Positions 25,638 through 34,749 of a stretch of 40,713 nt of DNA are shown here, piece after piece. The notes under the pieces are model-generated. The model saw only the letters and a list, made by a program, of their open reading frames with translations. It was not told where the DNA came from and searched no databases. The position numbers and the translations under genes were made by a program. The DNA comes from an uncultured Phocaeicola sp. (lineage in GTDB: Bacteria > Bacteroidota > Bacteroidia > Bacteroidales > Bacteroidaceae), in NCBI GenBank assembly GCA_944320605.1, contig CALUIE010000018.1:1-40713 (forward strand), read 5' to 3'. Positions within the stretch are counted from its first letter, which is position 1. The number at the start of each line of letters is the position of its first letter.

Positions 25638-27869
25638 TCAATATATGTATTCCACATCAGACTTCTTGAATCTCAGAATACGGGTATCATTCGGACCTGC
25701 CGAGTTCTTTGACGGATAAAGACCATTCATTCCACCAACGAAAAACCATCCCTGTCCATTTGAAGGATTATGAACGGCAATCAACATATTATTGTAATGA
25801 CCATGATTTATACCGTCATTATTCCACTGCGGACTTGAGCCATACCACACAACCGGTTCATACTCTGTCTCCGACTGGTTATGCATAGATATATATATAA
25901 GATCTGTAAGTGACACTGTTCCTACGGTAACATCATTTCTTCTGCGTTGCCTGCGCTGTATAGTGGTATTTCCATTCCAGGCTGTAGTATGCGAACCGTC
26001 CCACATCAGCCAGATTGTTCCGCTTGTAGAATTAAATACTCTTTCAAAATTCTCCATGGACGGCAATTCATAGCCGTCAGGAGCCAAAGCCTTGGCGTCT
26101 ATCTTATTTATATGTTCGGCACTTGAGGAATAACCTTCCATCTTCGCCACTCCGCCATCATCTATTACCTGAAGTCCTTGCGAACTCTTACCTTGGTAAT
26201 TCCATTTCCAAAGATTGAAGAACTCATCAGCCGTACAGTCTCTCAAATAATCGAACACTGTCTTACCGGCCATTGCCGCAGGATCTGCCGATGAAAGAAT
26301 CTGGTCTGAGAAGTTTTTCGCGTCGCCCATAGCGTTATACTTACACCACCACACACCATTAAGTTGTGTAACAGGCAATCCCCAGTTACGGCGTGAAATA
26401 ACGTATTCCTCTCTTTCAGAGCCATCAGCCGAATTATTTATTACTATGCGTGCCTTCTGTACTCTACCGTTTGCAGTCTTATCATTAGGACGCCATCCTC
26501 CAATAATACGTACTCTCTGACCTGACGCATCGAGTTTAATCCATTCGTCTTCTCCTTCATCGTACTCAACAGTTATCGACTTCGATGCCGGAACTGTAAA
26601 GACACCAAGCTCATTATCAATATATTTTCCGAAATCGAATGATGCACTGTCTTCAAAATGTATCAGTCCTTCCAGTTTAACCGGATGCTCAGACATTACA
26701 ACATTTATATAATCATCAGCATAATTCTCATTCAGTCCCTTACGATGAAACATAAGTTTTCTCTCTACACGTTCCATACCCGGATACCACAGTTTCTTTG
26801 TTATGCGGAAAAGATTCTTTCCAATATTCTCCGCACCTCCTATACGTTCCACGGTCATTGGAAGTTCAGGATCGGCTATCAACTCCAGTTCATCGTCGCA
26901 ATCTATGGAGAGAACGAAATCCGAAGCATAGTGTGACAAGACTATTCCCCTGCGGTCTGCATCCACCTCTGTATTTGCAGGAAATGATGTCCCTTCCACA
27001 TCCACCTTCAGACCTCTTTCGTTCGGAGCCAGATTATAATCACCTCCATTTTCCCAGTCTGTCACACTTAGAGTTACGTCAGCCTGTACGGATTCCTTAA
27101 ACACATTGATAGTATAGACACAGTTTCTCTTTAGTATGGAAGGCATAGCAACTTCTTTCTCCACAGTTTCGCCATCTACATTTATAGTCAGCACTGCAGA
27201 AATATTCTCCGATGTCTGTTCGCACAGATAAGCCACTCCGTATGTGTTGCCGGTAAGAGGAGTATCTATGACAGGAATAACATCGTCGTAGTTTGTACCT
27301 TCCGGCGATTCTACAGTATTACGGCGGTTAAGATACGACAGCTGTGCCACATTCCTGAACGTGATATCCGTTACGGACAAACCGTGTTCTTCGGATACGT
27401 TGACATCTATACGTGCTACTCCCCTGTAAAGCTGCAAAACTCCATGGGACGTATCTGACATATCAACAACACCACTCATATATGTAAGGTTGACACCTCC
27501 AGCATGTGGTATTGCAGTTGACAACCACTCTTCCTCGGTCATACCTATATTATAAAATGAAGCAGAATTGTTTCCTTCAATATTGGCTACCATATAAAGG
27601 CGTCCCTTACTGTCATCTATCTTGATACCAGTCAAAGGATCTATATCAGAATAAACGCGTGTCATAACACCATTTTCAAAAAGACAGGCATGAAGTATTC
27701 TTATCTCTTTTATTCCGGTTGTTTCATCATTCCCGGAAGTATAATTATATGGTATCACGCGTGGTAATATTACAGAATCTGCTCCACTATGCTCGTTCAC
27801 CGCTCCTTTATCTGTACATGACATTACAGCAAGCGAAACGATTATGACAAATATGTTCTTTATGGACAT
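25638..27869 (-). CDS. Surface lipoprotein, fimbrial-tip-like, paralogue A
   Basis: A 743-residue lipoprotein (lipobox AVMSCTDKG, C18) with no catalytic motif that I recognise. The first half is beta-rich and resembles Mfa/FimB-type fimbrial accessory proteins (EIRILHACLFENGVMTRVYS, GRLYMVANIEG, GVARIDVNVSE). The middle carries FDFGKYIDNELGVFTVP and RIIGGWRPNDKTANGR. The C-terminal 250 residues (NWGLPVTQLNGVWWCKYNAM, LAPDGYELPSMENFERVF) resemble FISUMP/C-lectin-like domains that recognise ligands. It ends DVEYIY. It is last in a three-gene operon, 21 bp after a clear paralogue with the same layout and the same ending. A fimbrial tip adhesin is the best guess, with function unproven. Confidence 0.7.
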   Translation of the reverse strand: MSIKNIFVIIVSLAVMSCTDKGAVNEHSGADSVILPRVIPYNYTSGNDETTGIKEIRILHACLFENGVMTRVYSDIDPLTGIKIDDSKGRLYMVANIEGNNSASFYNIGMTEEEWLSTAIPHAGGVNLTYMSGVVDMSDTSHGVLQLYRGVARIDVNVSEEHGLSVTDITFRNVAQLSYLNRRNTVESPEGTNYDDVIPVIDTPLTGNTYGVAYLCEQTSENISAVLTINVDGETVEKEVAMPSILKRNCVYTINVFKESVQADVTLSVTDWENGGDYNLAPNERGLKVDVEGTSFPANTEVDADRRGIVLSHYASDFVLSIDCDDELELIADPELPMTVERIGGAENIGKNLFRITKKLWYPGMERVERKLMFHRKGLNENYADDYINVVMSEHPVKLEGLIHFEDSASFDFGKYIDNELGVFTVPASKSITVEYDEGEDEWIKLDASGQRVRIIGGWRPNDKTANGRVQKARIVINNSADGSEREEYVISRRNWGLPVTQLNGVWWCKYNAMGDAKNFSDQILSSADPAAMAGKTVFDYLRDCTADEFFNLWKWNYQGKSSQGLQVIDDGGVAKMEGYSSSAEHINKIDAKALAPDGYELPSMENFERVFNSTSGTIWLMWDGSHTTAWNGNTTIQRRQRRRNDVTVGTVSLTDLIYISMHNQSETEYEPVVWYGSSPQWNNDGINHGHYNNMLIAVHNPSNGQGWFFVGGMNGLYPSKNSAGPNDTRILRFKKSDVEYIY

Positions 27870-27890
27870 GTCTTTTTTATTTACTGATTA

Positions 27891-30083
27891 TTAATAAATA
27901 TATTCAACAGGAGTTTTCACACATCGTATGGTTCTGGTCTTCTGCGCATTGCTTGCCGCGAACTTGAACCAGTTTCCTCTGCCGTCACTATTAGAGTAAC
28001 CTTCGATAAGCCATGTACTGCCGGAATTGCCGTATGTGGCGAACTGAATCATTTTTTTAGATATACCTGTTTCACTCCACTGATGACCAAGACCGCATAA
28101 TACAATGTGCTCTCCTTCATATTCAAAATCGTAGAAGGTAATATTTCCGTAATCATAACCCAGGAACATGGCTTCTCTCTCTACCACTGAGAAATTCAAT
28201 CTCTGCCCCAAACCATTATTGAACGCACCCGGATTATGGTAGCCTAAATTACTGTTATTACCCCAGTTGAAGAATCTATAATCGTTATAATCCGGTATTT
28301 CATAACCGTCAGGAGCCATATAACCAGGATTCAATGTACCGAAATTATCTGTTTTCGTAGAATATCCATCAAACAAAAATCCTGTACTGTCATTCTTCAA
28401 TTTCAAACCATCACGGTTGCCTGCCTGGTACTGGTCGCCAAGAACATTCAGGAATTCATCGTCAGTACATTCGGTCAGATATTCGGCAACACTTCCACCA
28501 CGGGCTGGATCGTTTGAAATAAGAATCTGGTCGGTAAACTCTTTCACGTTTCCACGAAGATTGTATTTACACCACCATGTACCGTTTATGTTTACCACTG
28601 GAAGTCCCCAATTCTGTCTCTTTACCGTATAGGTTTCATTATGAACGCCAGACAAGTCGGATATCAAAATTCTTCCTTCCTGTATTCTTCCATCGGCATC
28701 AGCATCATTCGGACGCCATCCGCCCAGAATACGATATGTGCCATCCTCCGTTTCTTCAAGTTTCATCCATTCCGGTGAGTTATCGTCAAACTCCAGTCTT
28801 ATAACTTTATCATCAGGAACGCTTAATACAGCCAGTTCACCGTCTATATATCGTCCGAAATCACAAACATAATTATCATCAAAATCCAATTGTCCCTGCA
28901 TTTTAACCGGATTTGCCAAGAATACAAGAACAACTCTACCACGCAATACACCACCATTCTGCACATTAACATACATATATCCGTCCGTGCTACCAATCAT
29001 CTTATTACTGCTATTCACATTCAAGCTGCATAAATTATCAAAAGTTCCTGAACGCGAAATAGTGACATCCACACCTTTCACCAAACCATCCACATTCACA
29101 GTCGAACCTACCTCACCGTTTATGGCAATCCTGAAGTTTATCTCCCAAGATGGTATAAAAACAGTATCGCGTGCCTCATTCACCCTGACGCCATCATCCA
29201 GCACAGAGTTTTCAACATCTACAAAAGCATTTCTAAGTCCGTCTGAAGTTGTTCCATCGCCTTCCAGCCATGAACCTTCAAGTACTTTCACACTTAAGTC
29301 TTCACCATCACCATATACTTTAAGAGTATAAACCTTATTACGCGATATGTCAGGCAAAACAGTTTTCAACCTGTGCCATGACCCGGAAGATGTAACCATT
29401 ATTTCTACCTCAAAGTTCTTACCTTCCTGGTGCGGAAGGTAAAACAATGTTTCTTCAGCTGCCATCAATGGACTGTCAGCATAATCTTTCACCATATCTA
29501 CAGGTTGAGGTATGTCTCCTCCATTACCTTCCTCAATCACATAACCTTCAGGGCATACATTCTTCACCTTTACACTATTCACCGCAAGGTTATTGATTGG
29601 AGAACTTATATCTATTCGTGCTACAGAACGTTTCATTGCCACTGCTACTGACGATGTCTGCGGACTTATAGGTGCTATGCCGGACAAAAACATTCCACCC
29701 GATACCATTTCATCTGCTCCTGCAGTCATTGCCTGAAAATCTGATTCGGAGGTCACGCCTACTTCAAAACCACGACCGGCCACAATATTTCCGGCATTAA
29801 CCATAAAATAGACATTACCTCTCATGGCAGAAGGCTTAAGAGACACTACTCCATCTGTTTCCGGCTCAAGTGTATCAAACACCTCTGTTAATATGCCACC
29901 ATCGAAACGATATGCAGACACATTCTCTACCGCATCAGTTTCTGCGACAGAAGTACTGAGCGATGACAGTCTGGCAACCACTACATCACTTGATGAATTC
30001 ACAGAGGACATGTTGTCATCACTGCACGAATAAAGAAAAATCAACAGTAATGCAGATAATATATTTACAAGTCTTACTCCCAT
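27891..30083 (-). CDS. Surface lipoprotein, fimbrial-tip-like, paralogue B
   Basis: A 730-residue lipoprotein (lipobox IFLYSCSDDN, C20). It is the same architecture as its downstream neighbour: beta-rich N-terminal half (VSAYRFDGGILTEVFDT, GNVYFMVNAGN, RSVARIDISSP), middle block CDFGRYIDGELAVLSVP and RILGGWRPNDADADGR, and C-terminal block NWGLPVVNINGTWWCKYNLR followed by YMAPDGYEIPDYNDYRF, ending PVEYIY. The final 150 residues differ strongly between the two, which would fit different ligands on a shared scaffold. It lies 30 bp after the metzincin-like gene and 21 bp before paralogue A. Tandem duplication and divergence is inferred. Confidence 0.7.
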   Translation of the reverse strand: MGVRLVNILSALLLIFLYSCSDDNMSSVNSSSDVVVARLSSLSTSVAETDAVENVSAYRFDGGILTEVFDTLEPETDGVVSLKPSAMRGNVYFMVNAGNIVAGRGFEVGVTSESDFQAMTAGADEMVSGGMFLSGIAPISPQTSSVAVAMKRSVARIDISSPINNLAVNSVKVKNVCPEGYVIEEGNGGDIPQPVDMVKDYADSPLMAAEETLFYLPHQEGKNFEVEIMVTSSGSWHRLKTVLPDISRNKVYTLKVYGDGEDLSVKVLEGSWLEGDGTTSDGLRNAFVDVENSVLDDGVRVNEARDTVFIPSWEINFRIAINGEVGSTVNVDGLVKGVDVTISRSGTFDNLCSLNVNSSNKMIGSTDGYMYVNVQNGGVLRGRVVLVFLANPVKMQGQLDFDDNYVCDFGRYIDGELAVLSVPDDKVIRLEFDDNSPEWMKLEETEDGTYRILGGWRPNDADADGRIQEGRILISDLSGVHNETYTVKRQNWGLPVVNINGTWWCKYNLRGNVKEFTDQILISNDPARGGSVAEYLTECTDDEFLNVLGDQYQAGNRDGLKLKNDSTGFLFDGYSTKTDNFGTLNPGYMAPDGYEIPDYNDYRFFNWGNNSNLGYHNPGAFNNGLGQRLNFSVVEREAMFLGYDYGNITFYDFEYEGEHIVLCGLGHQWSETGISKKMIQFATYGNSGSTWLIEGYSNSDGRGNWFKFAASNAQKTRTIRCVKTPVEYIY

Positions 30084-30113
30084 ATTGAAATGTTATTTGT
30101 TATAATTCAGATA

Positions 30114-31973
30114 TTAATTGTATTTATGAGGATTTGAGGCACTTTTTAGATAAGCCGGAGAATCTATAGGCATTTTACCAATATTGTCAACATAAAAATT
30201 ATTCATCAGTTCCTCCGCCCATGGACCATACGTAAACGAACTACTGTGTCCGTATCCCATAACGTGTCCCAACTCATGGAACATCACGCTACACGCATAA
30301 CGGTTTGAATAATGTTCGAACCATCCTCGCTGATATGCTCCAAAAACACTCGGACTACCCAAACCGATAACACCATTACCGGGATAAACCAGTCCGACCT
30401 GAAGTGTCTGTCCGCGCCGCATCTTGGCCAATACTTCCTCCACCTTTACAGGTTGTTTGTTGTCATCGTATAATTTACCTGCATTCTCATGGAGGATAGC
30501 TTCGTGTTCATCCATATCTATCATATAGGTAAAATTAAGGAAGAAGGCCACAGATTCTCTACAATGTACCGGACGGATACCCATCCAGTTACCTACCGGA
30601 CCTCCATCTTCGCGTGAAGGGTCTCCACCAAAAAGTCCCCAATAAAGTGTCCATCCGTGCTTTATTTCCTGAAGTTTCTCCCAATAAGGATCAGATGAAA
30701 GTATCTTGAACTCCGCTCCGGCTATGGTGGCAGCGTCAAGAGTAGGAACATTGATTATGCGACCGCTTTCAGTACGACACATAGTACCTCTTTCTATCAG
30801 AGGAGAGGACTCATAGAAATCACAGAAAGCAGGAATAGAATCAAAATACGCAAAATCGAAATATTCTTCATTCACAGCAGGAATCTTCGCTCTCACCGTA
30901 ACTCCATAAAGCACACGTGGCGAATAAAAACGCACATGCAGATGCCCATCATCAGTAATGGAAAGCTGTAATGGTTTTGCCGTGTTAAAAGTACGCTGAG
31001 CCCTGTTCGTATAAACAGACACCGGCTCATCATCATCCAGAATTCGGGCATGGTTCCCTGCTCTGTAAGCATCGGCAGTTATATACATCACCGGCGAAAT
31101 GTCATCAGGATGCTTTACCGCAGTGCTTACCGTATGTGCATGATTAGGCAACACTTCCTGTCGGTCAAAATTGAAATCAAGAACAGTCTTCTCATCAAGA
31201 TAGTTTACTGAAGTATGGAATATATCTCCTTTTAAAACAGTACCGGAAACTGTAGGCATAAAAAGATAAGGTATGTCCTCTCTTAAAACTATATCGTCTA
31301 TAATACCGTCACTTTTTCCCGCTAATGTACCTCCACCGGTTATTGATGTATAGAATCTTGACTCAGTAAGTCTCACTCTTTTCTCTACAGTGGCATTACG
31401 CACATATCGATTGTTATATACAAAGTTGAAATCCAGACGACCTACTATCCTGTTCTGTGTTACTTCGCTGTCAATGCTGATAACCTCAGTACTACCTCCT
31501 GCCGCAGGAGCTAAACGGACCGTAAACGGTGTACACGAATAAAAATACTCAGCTTCCAGAGGTTTATGCAGGTCCGAAGGAAACACCAGCCATTCATCAT
31601 CCATGCTTGATATTTCATTTATCTCAGCACGATCGGCTGTTTCATCACCCTTTATAGCCAGAACAAGCAAGTTATAATCGCCCTCATGAAGGCCTTCGGC
31701 ATATATTTCAGAAGTTAACGCATTATATTTACCATGTATTGTAGTAACTATATCACCGTCAGAGTCGGCTATATAGAAAAATACCTTGTCATAAACACCT
31801 GTACCAACAGATTCAGTACGTGAATTAATTTCGCCAACGTATGCAGATTTTTTCAGACGAAAGCGTATGCCGCTACGTTCCGAACCTGTATTACTGCCAT
31901 TAATCATGTCGTCGTTTGTACACGACACCATAAAAAGAAGACCTAAAAGTGCTAATAATGTTATCCTTTTCAT
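30114..31973 (-). CDS. Metzincin-type zinc metalloprotease-like lipoprotein
   Basis: A 619-residue lipoprotein (lipobox LLFMVSCTNDD). The C-terminal part contains HELGHVMGYGH (residues 566-576), a full HExxHxxGxxH zinc site of the metzincin clan, preceded by YACSVMF and followed by GPWAEELMNNFYV, whose methionine could serve as the Met-turn. The N-terminal 300 residues are beta-rich (KVFFYIADSDGDIVTTIHGK, EGDYNLLVLAIKG, NRIVGRLDFNFVYNN) and resemble Mfa2/FimB-type fimbrial anchor domains. A fusion of fimbrial-anchor-like and protease modules is unusual. It heads the operon with the two tip-like lipoproteins, suggesting processing of surface fibres or of host proteins; neither is shown by the sequence. 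Confidence 0.78.
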   Translation of the reverse strand: MKRITLLALLGLLFMVSCTNDDMINGSNTGSERSGIRFRLKKSAYVGEINSRTESVGTGVYDKVFFYIADSDGDIVTTIHGKYNALTSEIYAEGLHEGDYNLLVLAIKGDETADRAEINEISSMDDEWLVFPSDLHKPLEAEYFYSCTPFTVRLAPAAGGSTEVISIDSEVTQNRIVGRLDFNFVYNNRYVRNATVEKRVRLTESRFYTSITGGGTLAGKSDGIIDDIVLREDIPYLFMPTVSGTVLKGDIFHTSVNYLDEKTVLDFNFDRQEVLPNHAHTVSTAVKHPDDISPVMYITADAYRAGNHARILDDDEPVSVYTNRAQRTFNTAKPLQLSITDDGHLHVRFYSPRVLYGVTVRAKIPAVNEEYFDFAYFDSIPAFCDFYESSPLIERGTMCRTESGRIINVPTLDAATIAGAEFKILSSDPYWEKLQEIKHGWTLYWGLFGGDPSREDGGPVGNWMGIRPVHCRESVAFFLNFTYMIDMDEHEAILHENAGKLYDDNKQPVKVEEVLAKMRRGQTLQVGLVYPGNGVIGLGSPSVFGAYQRGWFEHYSNRYACSVMFHELGHVMGYGHSSSFTYGPWAEELMNNFYVDNIGKMPIDSPAYLKSASNPHKYN

Positions 31974-32066
31974 CTCAAATTATTAAATGTTGTACCCTTA
32001 TCAAGACAAAAAGAACAGCAGGTTTGTTCAATACTAATGGCAAAGATTTTACTTTTTCGAGCTTTT

Positions 32067-32080
32067 TTGATTTAAATCAA
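32067..32080. promoter_or_regulatory. Perfect FNR/CRP-family-type palindrome
   Basis: TTGATTTAAATCAA fits TTGAT-N4-ATCAA, the canonical site of FNR-type regulators, and is fully symmetric over 14 bp. It is centred about 100 bp before the ATG of the metzincin-like lipoprotein. The cognate regulator is not in the window. Confidence 0.5.
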
Positions 32081-32210
32081 TATAAAATGACGGTAAAAAC
32101 TTCACATCGCATAAATTAAAAGAACATTTTGTTACATGTTAGAATAAAGTATAGAAGAAAACGAGGTAGTTTTCTGAGTACCAGGAAAAAACATTTATAT
32201 GGAAAGGGGA

Positions 32211-32266
32211 AAAATAAAAATTCCCCACAGAATACCGGTCCGAAAAACCGATATGCCTGTAGGGAA
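32211..32266 (-). terminator. Intrinsic terminator of the FHS permease gene
   Basis: On the minus strand TTCCCTACAG pairs with CTGTGGGGAA (one G-U) and an inner stem TATCGGT/ACCGGTA extends it. The hairpin spans 32221-32266 and is followed by UUUUUAUUUU (32211-32220). Confidence 0.85.
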
Positions 32267-32290
32267 CGAAAATAAACCTAATGAAAACCG

Positions 32291-33562
32291 TTATTTGCTT
32301 ATTCCAAGAAGTTGTTTCAACGAAATAGTCTTGTTGTTTACAAGCGGACGTGCCGCAAATGCCACAAAAATGATATAAGCCACAAAGAGGAATATCACGC
32401 ACATTCCTACCTTGAGCGATGTAAAGTCGGCTACACTGCTTATTATAAGCGGACCTGCCGCCCCACCTACTATTGCCGAGCATAGTATTCCAGCAAAAGA
32501 ACCATGATTGGCAGATACGGAATTGAGGGCAAGCGAGAATACGATGGAATACATCACTGATATGCTGAAACCTATTGCAGGAAACGCGAATACAGACATA
32601 TCCTTGCTTCCGAATATGGCACATGCCAACAGTATCACAGTAACGGCACCCGAAGCCTTCAGCAATGTCCTGCTGTCGATAAGCTTAAGCAGTATCATTC
32701 CCACAAGACAACCTACAGTCATCAGTCCCCAGAACAGACTTACCACCGAAGCCCCTTCCGTCTGAGGGTCAACCCCATGATATTGTTCAAGGAATGTAGT
32801 CATAAATATGGATGTACCCTGCTCTGTGCTTACATAACAGAAGATTCCGAGGAAAAACATCCATACAAACTTTTTCTTCATCAAGTCAACATACGAGGAC
32901 TTGCTTCCGCTTTTCTCGTCTTCCTTTAGTTCTATTTTAGGGAAACGCGATAACAATACAGAAACTATCATTATAAGCAACAAAGCCGAGAATACCCAGT
33001 AAAGTGAAACCCACGGCAGTTCTGTCGGCGTAAATATGGCAAGGAAGTCAACAATAAAGTTATTACCTACCTCGTACGCTCCGGGAGCAAGACGTGATAT
33101 AAGCCATGAATAGACCAATGGACTAAGGAATGAGGCTATTCCGAACACAAACTGTGCCAGTTCGGCAATGAAAGCATAATTCTCCTCACCGCCAACAGTC
33201 CTCTGCAAAGGGTTTATCACGGTCTGCAGCATAGCCATACCAAGCCCGATTATAAAGGACGAGACTAACAGAGCTGGATATGTATGCACTATCCCGAAAG
33301 TTACGGTACCAATGAACGGCATCATAAATCCGCAAAACAGGACGGGTTTCTCTCCGTATTTGTCAATAAGTATTCCGGCAGGTACAGACATTATAGCGTA
33401 TGCAAGGAAGAACGATGTCGGAATAAAACCTGCCATGGCGAGGTTGCTCAAATTGAAATTATTGATAATGTCGGGAATCAATGGTCCGAGTATATTCGTT
33501 ATGAACGATATAGTGAACCAGAACGACATTATCAATATAAGATGTATTGTTCTTTTACTCAT
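32291..33562 (-). CDS. FHS-type sugar:proton symporter (MFS)
   Basis: A 423-residue inner-membrane permease with about 12 helices. MSKRTIHLILIMSFWFTISF and GMAMLQTVINPLQRTVGGEE followed by AELAQFVFGIASFLSPLVYS are typical of the fucose/glucose/galactose:H+ symporter branch. The start at 33562 is preferred; the frame runs up to 33598, but that would code through part of the 22-bp palindrome array. A four-unit array ends 28 bp upstream of this start. It lies beyond a ROK kinase and glycan-degrading genes, so its cargo is probably a monosaccharide released from the same glycan. No TAnnTTTG promoter is seen between the array and the start. Confidence 0.88.
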   Translation of the reverse strand: MSKRTIHLILIMSFWFTISFITNILGPLIPDIINNFNLSNLAMAGFIPTSFFLAYAIMSVPAGILIDKYGEKPVLFCGFMMPFIGTVTFGIVHTYPALLVSSFIIGLGMAMLQTVINPLQRTVGGEENYAFIAELAQFVFGIASFLSPLVYSWLISRLAPGAYEVGNNFIVDFLAIFTPTELPWVSLYWVFSALLLIMIVSVLLSRFPKIELKEDEKSGSKSSYVDLMKKKFVWMFFLGIFCYVSTEQGTSIFMTTFLEQYHGVDPQTEGASVVSLFWGLMTVGCLVGMILLKLIDSRTLLKASGAVTVILLACAIFGSKDMSVFAFPAIGFSISVMYSIVFSLALNSVSANHGSFAGILCSAIVGGAAGPLIISSVADFTSLKVGMCVIFLFVAYIIFVAFAARPLVNNKTISLKQLLGISK

Positions 33563-33590
33563 TTTTGTAATTCTGTATTGACATTTGCAT

Positions 33591-33678
33591 CGTTCCACAC
33601 GTGTGAAACGTTCATTCTACAGCTGTGGTTTATTCATTCCACACGTGTGAAACGTTCGTTCGACACGTGTGGAACGAT
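33591..33678. repeat. Array 2: four tandem 22-bp palindromic units upstream of the FHS permease
   Basis: Abutting 22-bp units start at 33591, 33613, 33635 and 33657. Each begins CGTTC or CATTC. Cores are ACACGTGT, ACAGCTGT, ACACGTGT, ACACGTGT. The gene-distal unit differs at one base of 22 from the gene-distal unit of array 1, both ending ACACGTGTGGAACGAT. Relative to the downstream gene both arrays have the same orientation and the same unit count. The array begins only 28 bp from the start codon, so it must overlap the promoter or the 5' leader. Confidence 0.9.
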
Positions 33679-33691
33679 AAAGATTTAAATA

Positions 33692-33743
33692 AATTTTTCC
33701 CTATGATATGCAGTGGAAAGACGGCTTATCATAGGGAAAAATT
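33692..33743 (-). terminator. Intrinsic terminator after the fimbrillin-like gene
   Basis: A 17-bp perfect inverted repeat (AATTTTTCCCTATGATA at 33692-33708, its complement at 33727-33743) encloses an 18-nt loop. It lies 14 bp after the stop of the fimbrillin-like gene. Confidence 0.82.
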
Positions 33744-33757
33744 ATATGGATAGGTGA

Positions 33758-34711
33758 TTATTGAGCTGATTGATCAGTAAAATCTACGGCGATTTTTGTA
33801 GCCTTATTGGGATATATATCTACTCTCCTACCATAGTTAATTGTTTTAGTATATGTTTTGTCACCTATTGTAAATACATATTTAACATCAGGGAAGTTTC
33901 CAGATCCTTCTGGGTTATTTTTTAAATTAATCTTAGGAACCAATGAATAAAAAGTTAAAGTTCCATCTGTACCGACCTTTAGATTATCTACTTTAAATTT
34001 TGTTTTTGAATCACCATCAGTACTAAACCATCCATTTTTATCTATCTGATTATAGATTCTTGCTGTAAGTCTAAAATTATCACAAGAGAAAGTTCCAACG
34101 GCATTAGCCTCTTCTTGAGGAAGTGTAAATTTAAATTCTACCAAACCAAAAGCCCTCGTGAATTTTAGTCCATTATTTTCTAATTCAGTATTAAAATTTG
34201 ATACTAAAAAATCATTCTTAGCCAAATGTGAATTATCGTCATTAATCGGCTCTATTACAGGACATTGAAAGCCAATATTAGGATCTTTCTTCGCAGCCAC
34301 AACATTTTTAAGATTATCTTTCTCTGCATAAACTGCCATATTAGAGTTTGCAGGAAGTATAGAACCTTGGAAAGTTGCCTTACCATTAATGACTTCTTTA
34401 CATTCAAATGGTTCAAACAGATGTTCATCTACCAAATCTTGAACTGTTTTTTTCCCTGCATAATCAACTTTATTTTCACCTATATATATTATATCTCCTA
34501 CTTCCCAACTTACTTTTGGAACTGATCCATCAGCAGGAATATCAAATGCTATACGTGACTGTGCATTCTCATCTCCGAATCCCTGAATGGCAGGAACTGT
34601 AAGAGTTATTAAACCATTGTCTTGTGAATCTTTTATTTCTTCTTTTGAACATGAAGCAAATAAAACCAAAGCCATCATGGCTGCTGCCTTAAAAATATTT
34701 CTTGTTTTCAT
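33758..34711 (-). CDS. Fimbrillin-family-like lipoprotein
   Basis: A 317-residue lipoprotein with signal MKTRNIFKAAAMMALVLFAS followed by CSKEE. It resembles the fimbrillin superfamily: ITLTVPAIQGF, SRIAFDIPADGSVPKVSWEV-like strands, then GDIIYIGE, ATFQGSILPAN, LKFTRAFGLVEFKFTLP and a C-terminal YPNKATKIAVDFTDQ strand like the donor or terminal strand of such proteins. It could be a fibre subunit or a stand-alone surface lipoprotein. It lies 38 bp after the gene for a 51-residue peptide and ends at a strong terminator. It interrupts a glycan-degradation gene set, between ROK kinase and sugar permease. Confidence 0.68.
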   Translation of the reverse strand: MKTRNIFKAAAMMALVLFASCSKEEIKDSQDNGLITLTVPAIQGFGDENAQSRIAFDIPADGSVPKVSWEVGDIIYIGENKVDYAGKKTVQDLVDEHLFEPFECKEVINGKATFQGSILPANSNMAVYAEKDNLKNVVAAKKDPNIGFQCPVIEPINDDNSHLAKNDFLVSNFNTELENNGLKFTRAFGLVEFKFTLPQEEANAVGTFSCDNFRLTARIYNQIDKNGWFSTDGDSKTKFKVDNLKVGTDGTLTFYSLVPKINLKNNPEGSGNFPDVKYVFTIGDKTYTKTINYGRRVDIYPNKATKIAVDFTDQSAQ

Positions 34712-34749
34712 GATAATTGTTCTTTATTTATATGACTCCATTAATAGTT

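Larger units (their letters stand above)
31974..32290. other. 317-bp intergenic region upstream of the metzincin operon
   Basis: It holds the terminator of the sugar-permease gene (32211-32266) and a perfect 14-bp FNR/CRP-type palindrome (32067-32080). No exact TAnnTTTG element was found; TAGTATTG near 32008-32015 on the minus strand is one mismatch away. No small gene is supported. Confidence 0.6.

Noticed and set aside
33563-33598. N-terminal extension of the FHS permease
   Set aside because: The extra 12 residues would be coded partly by the palindrome array, and the hydrophobic family start is MSKRTIHL at 33562.
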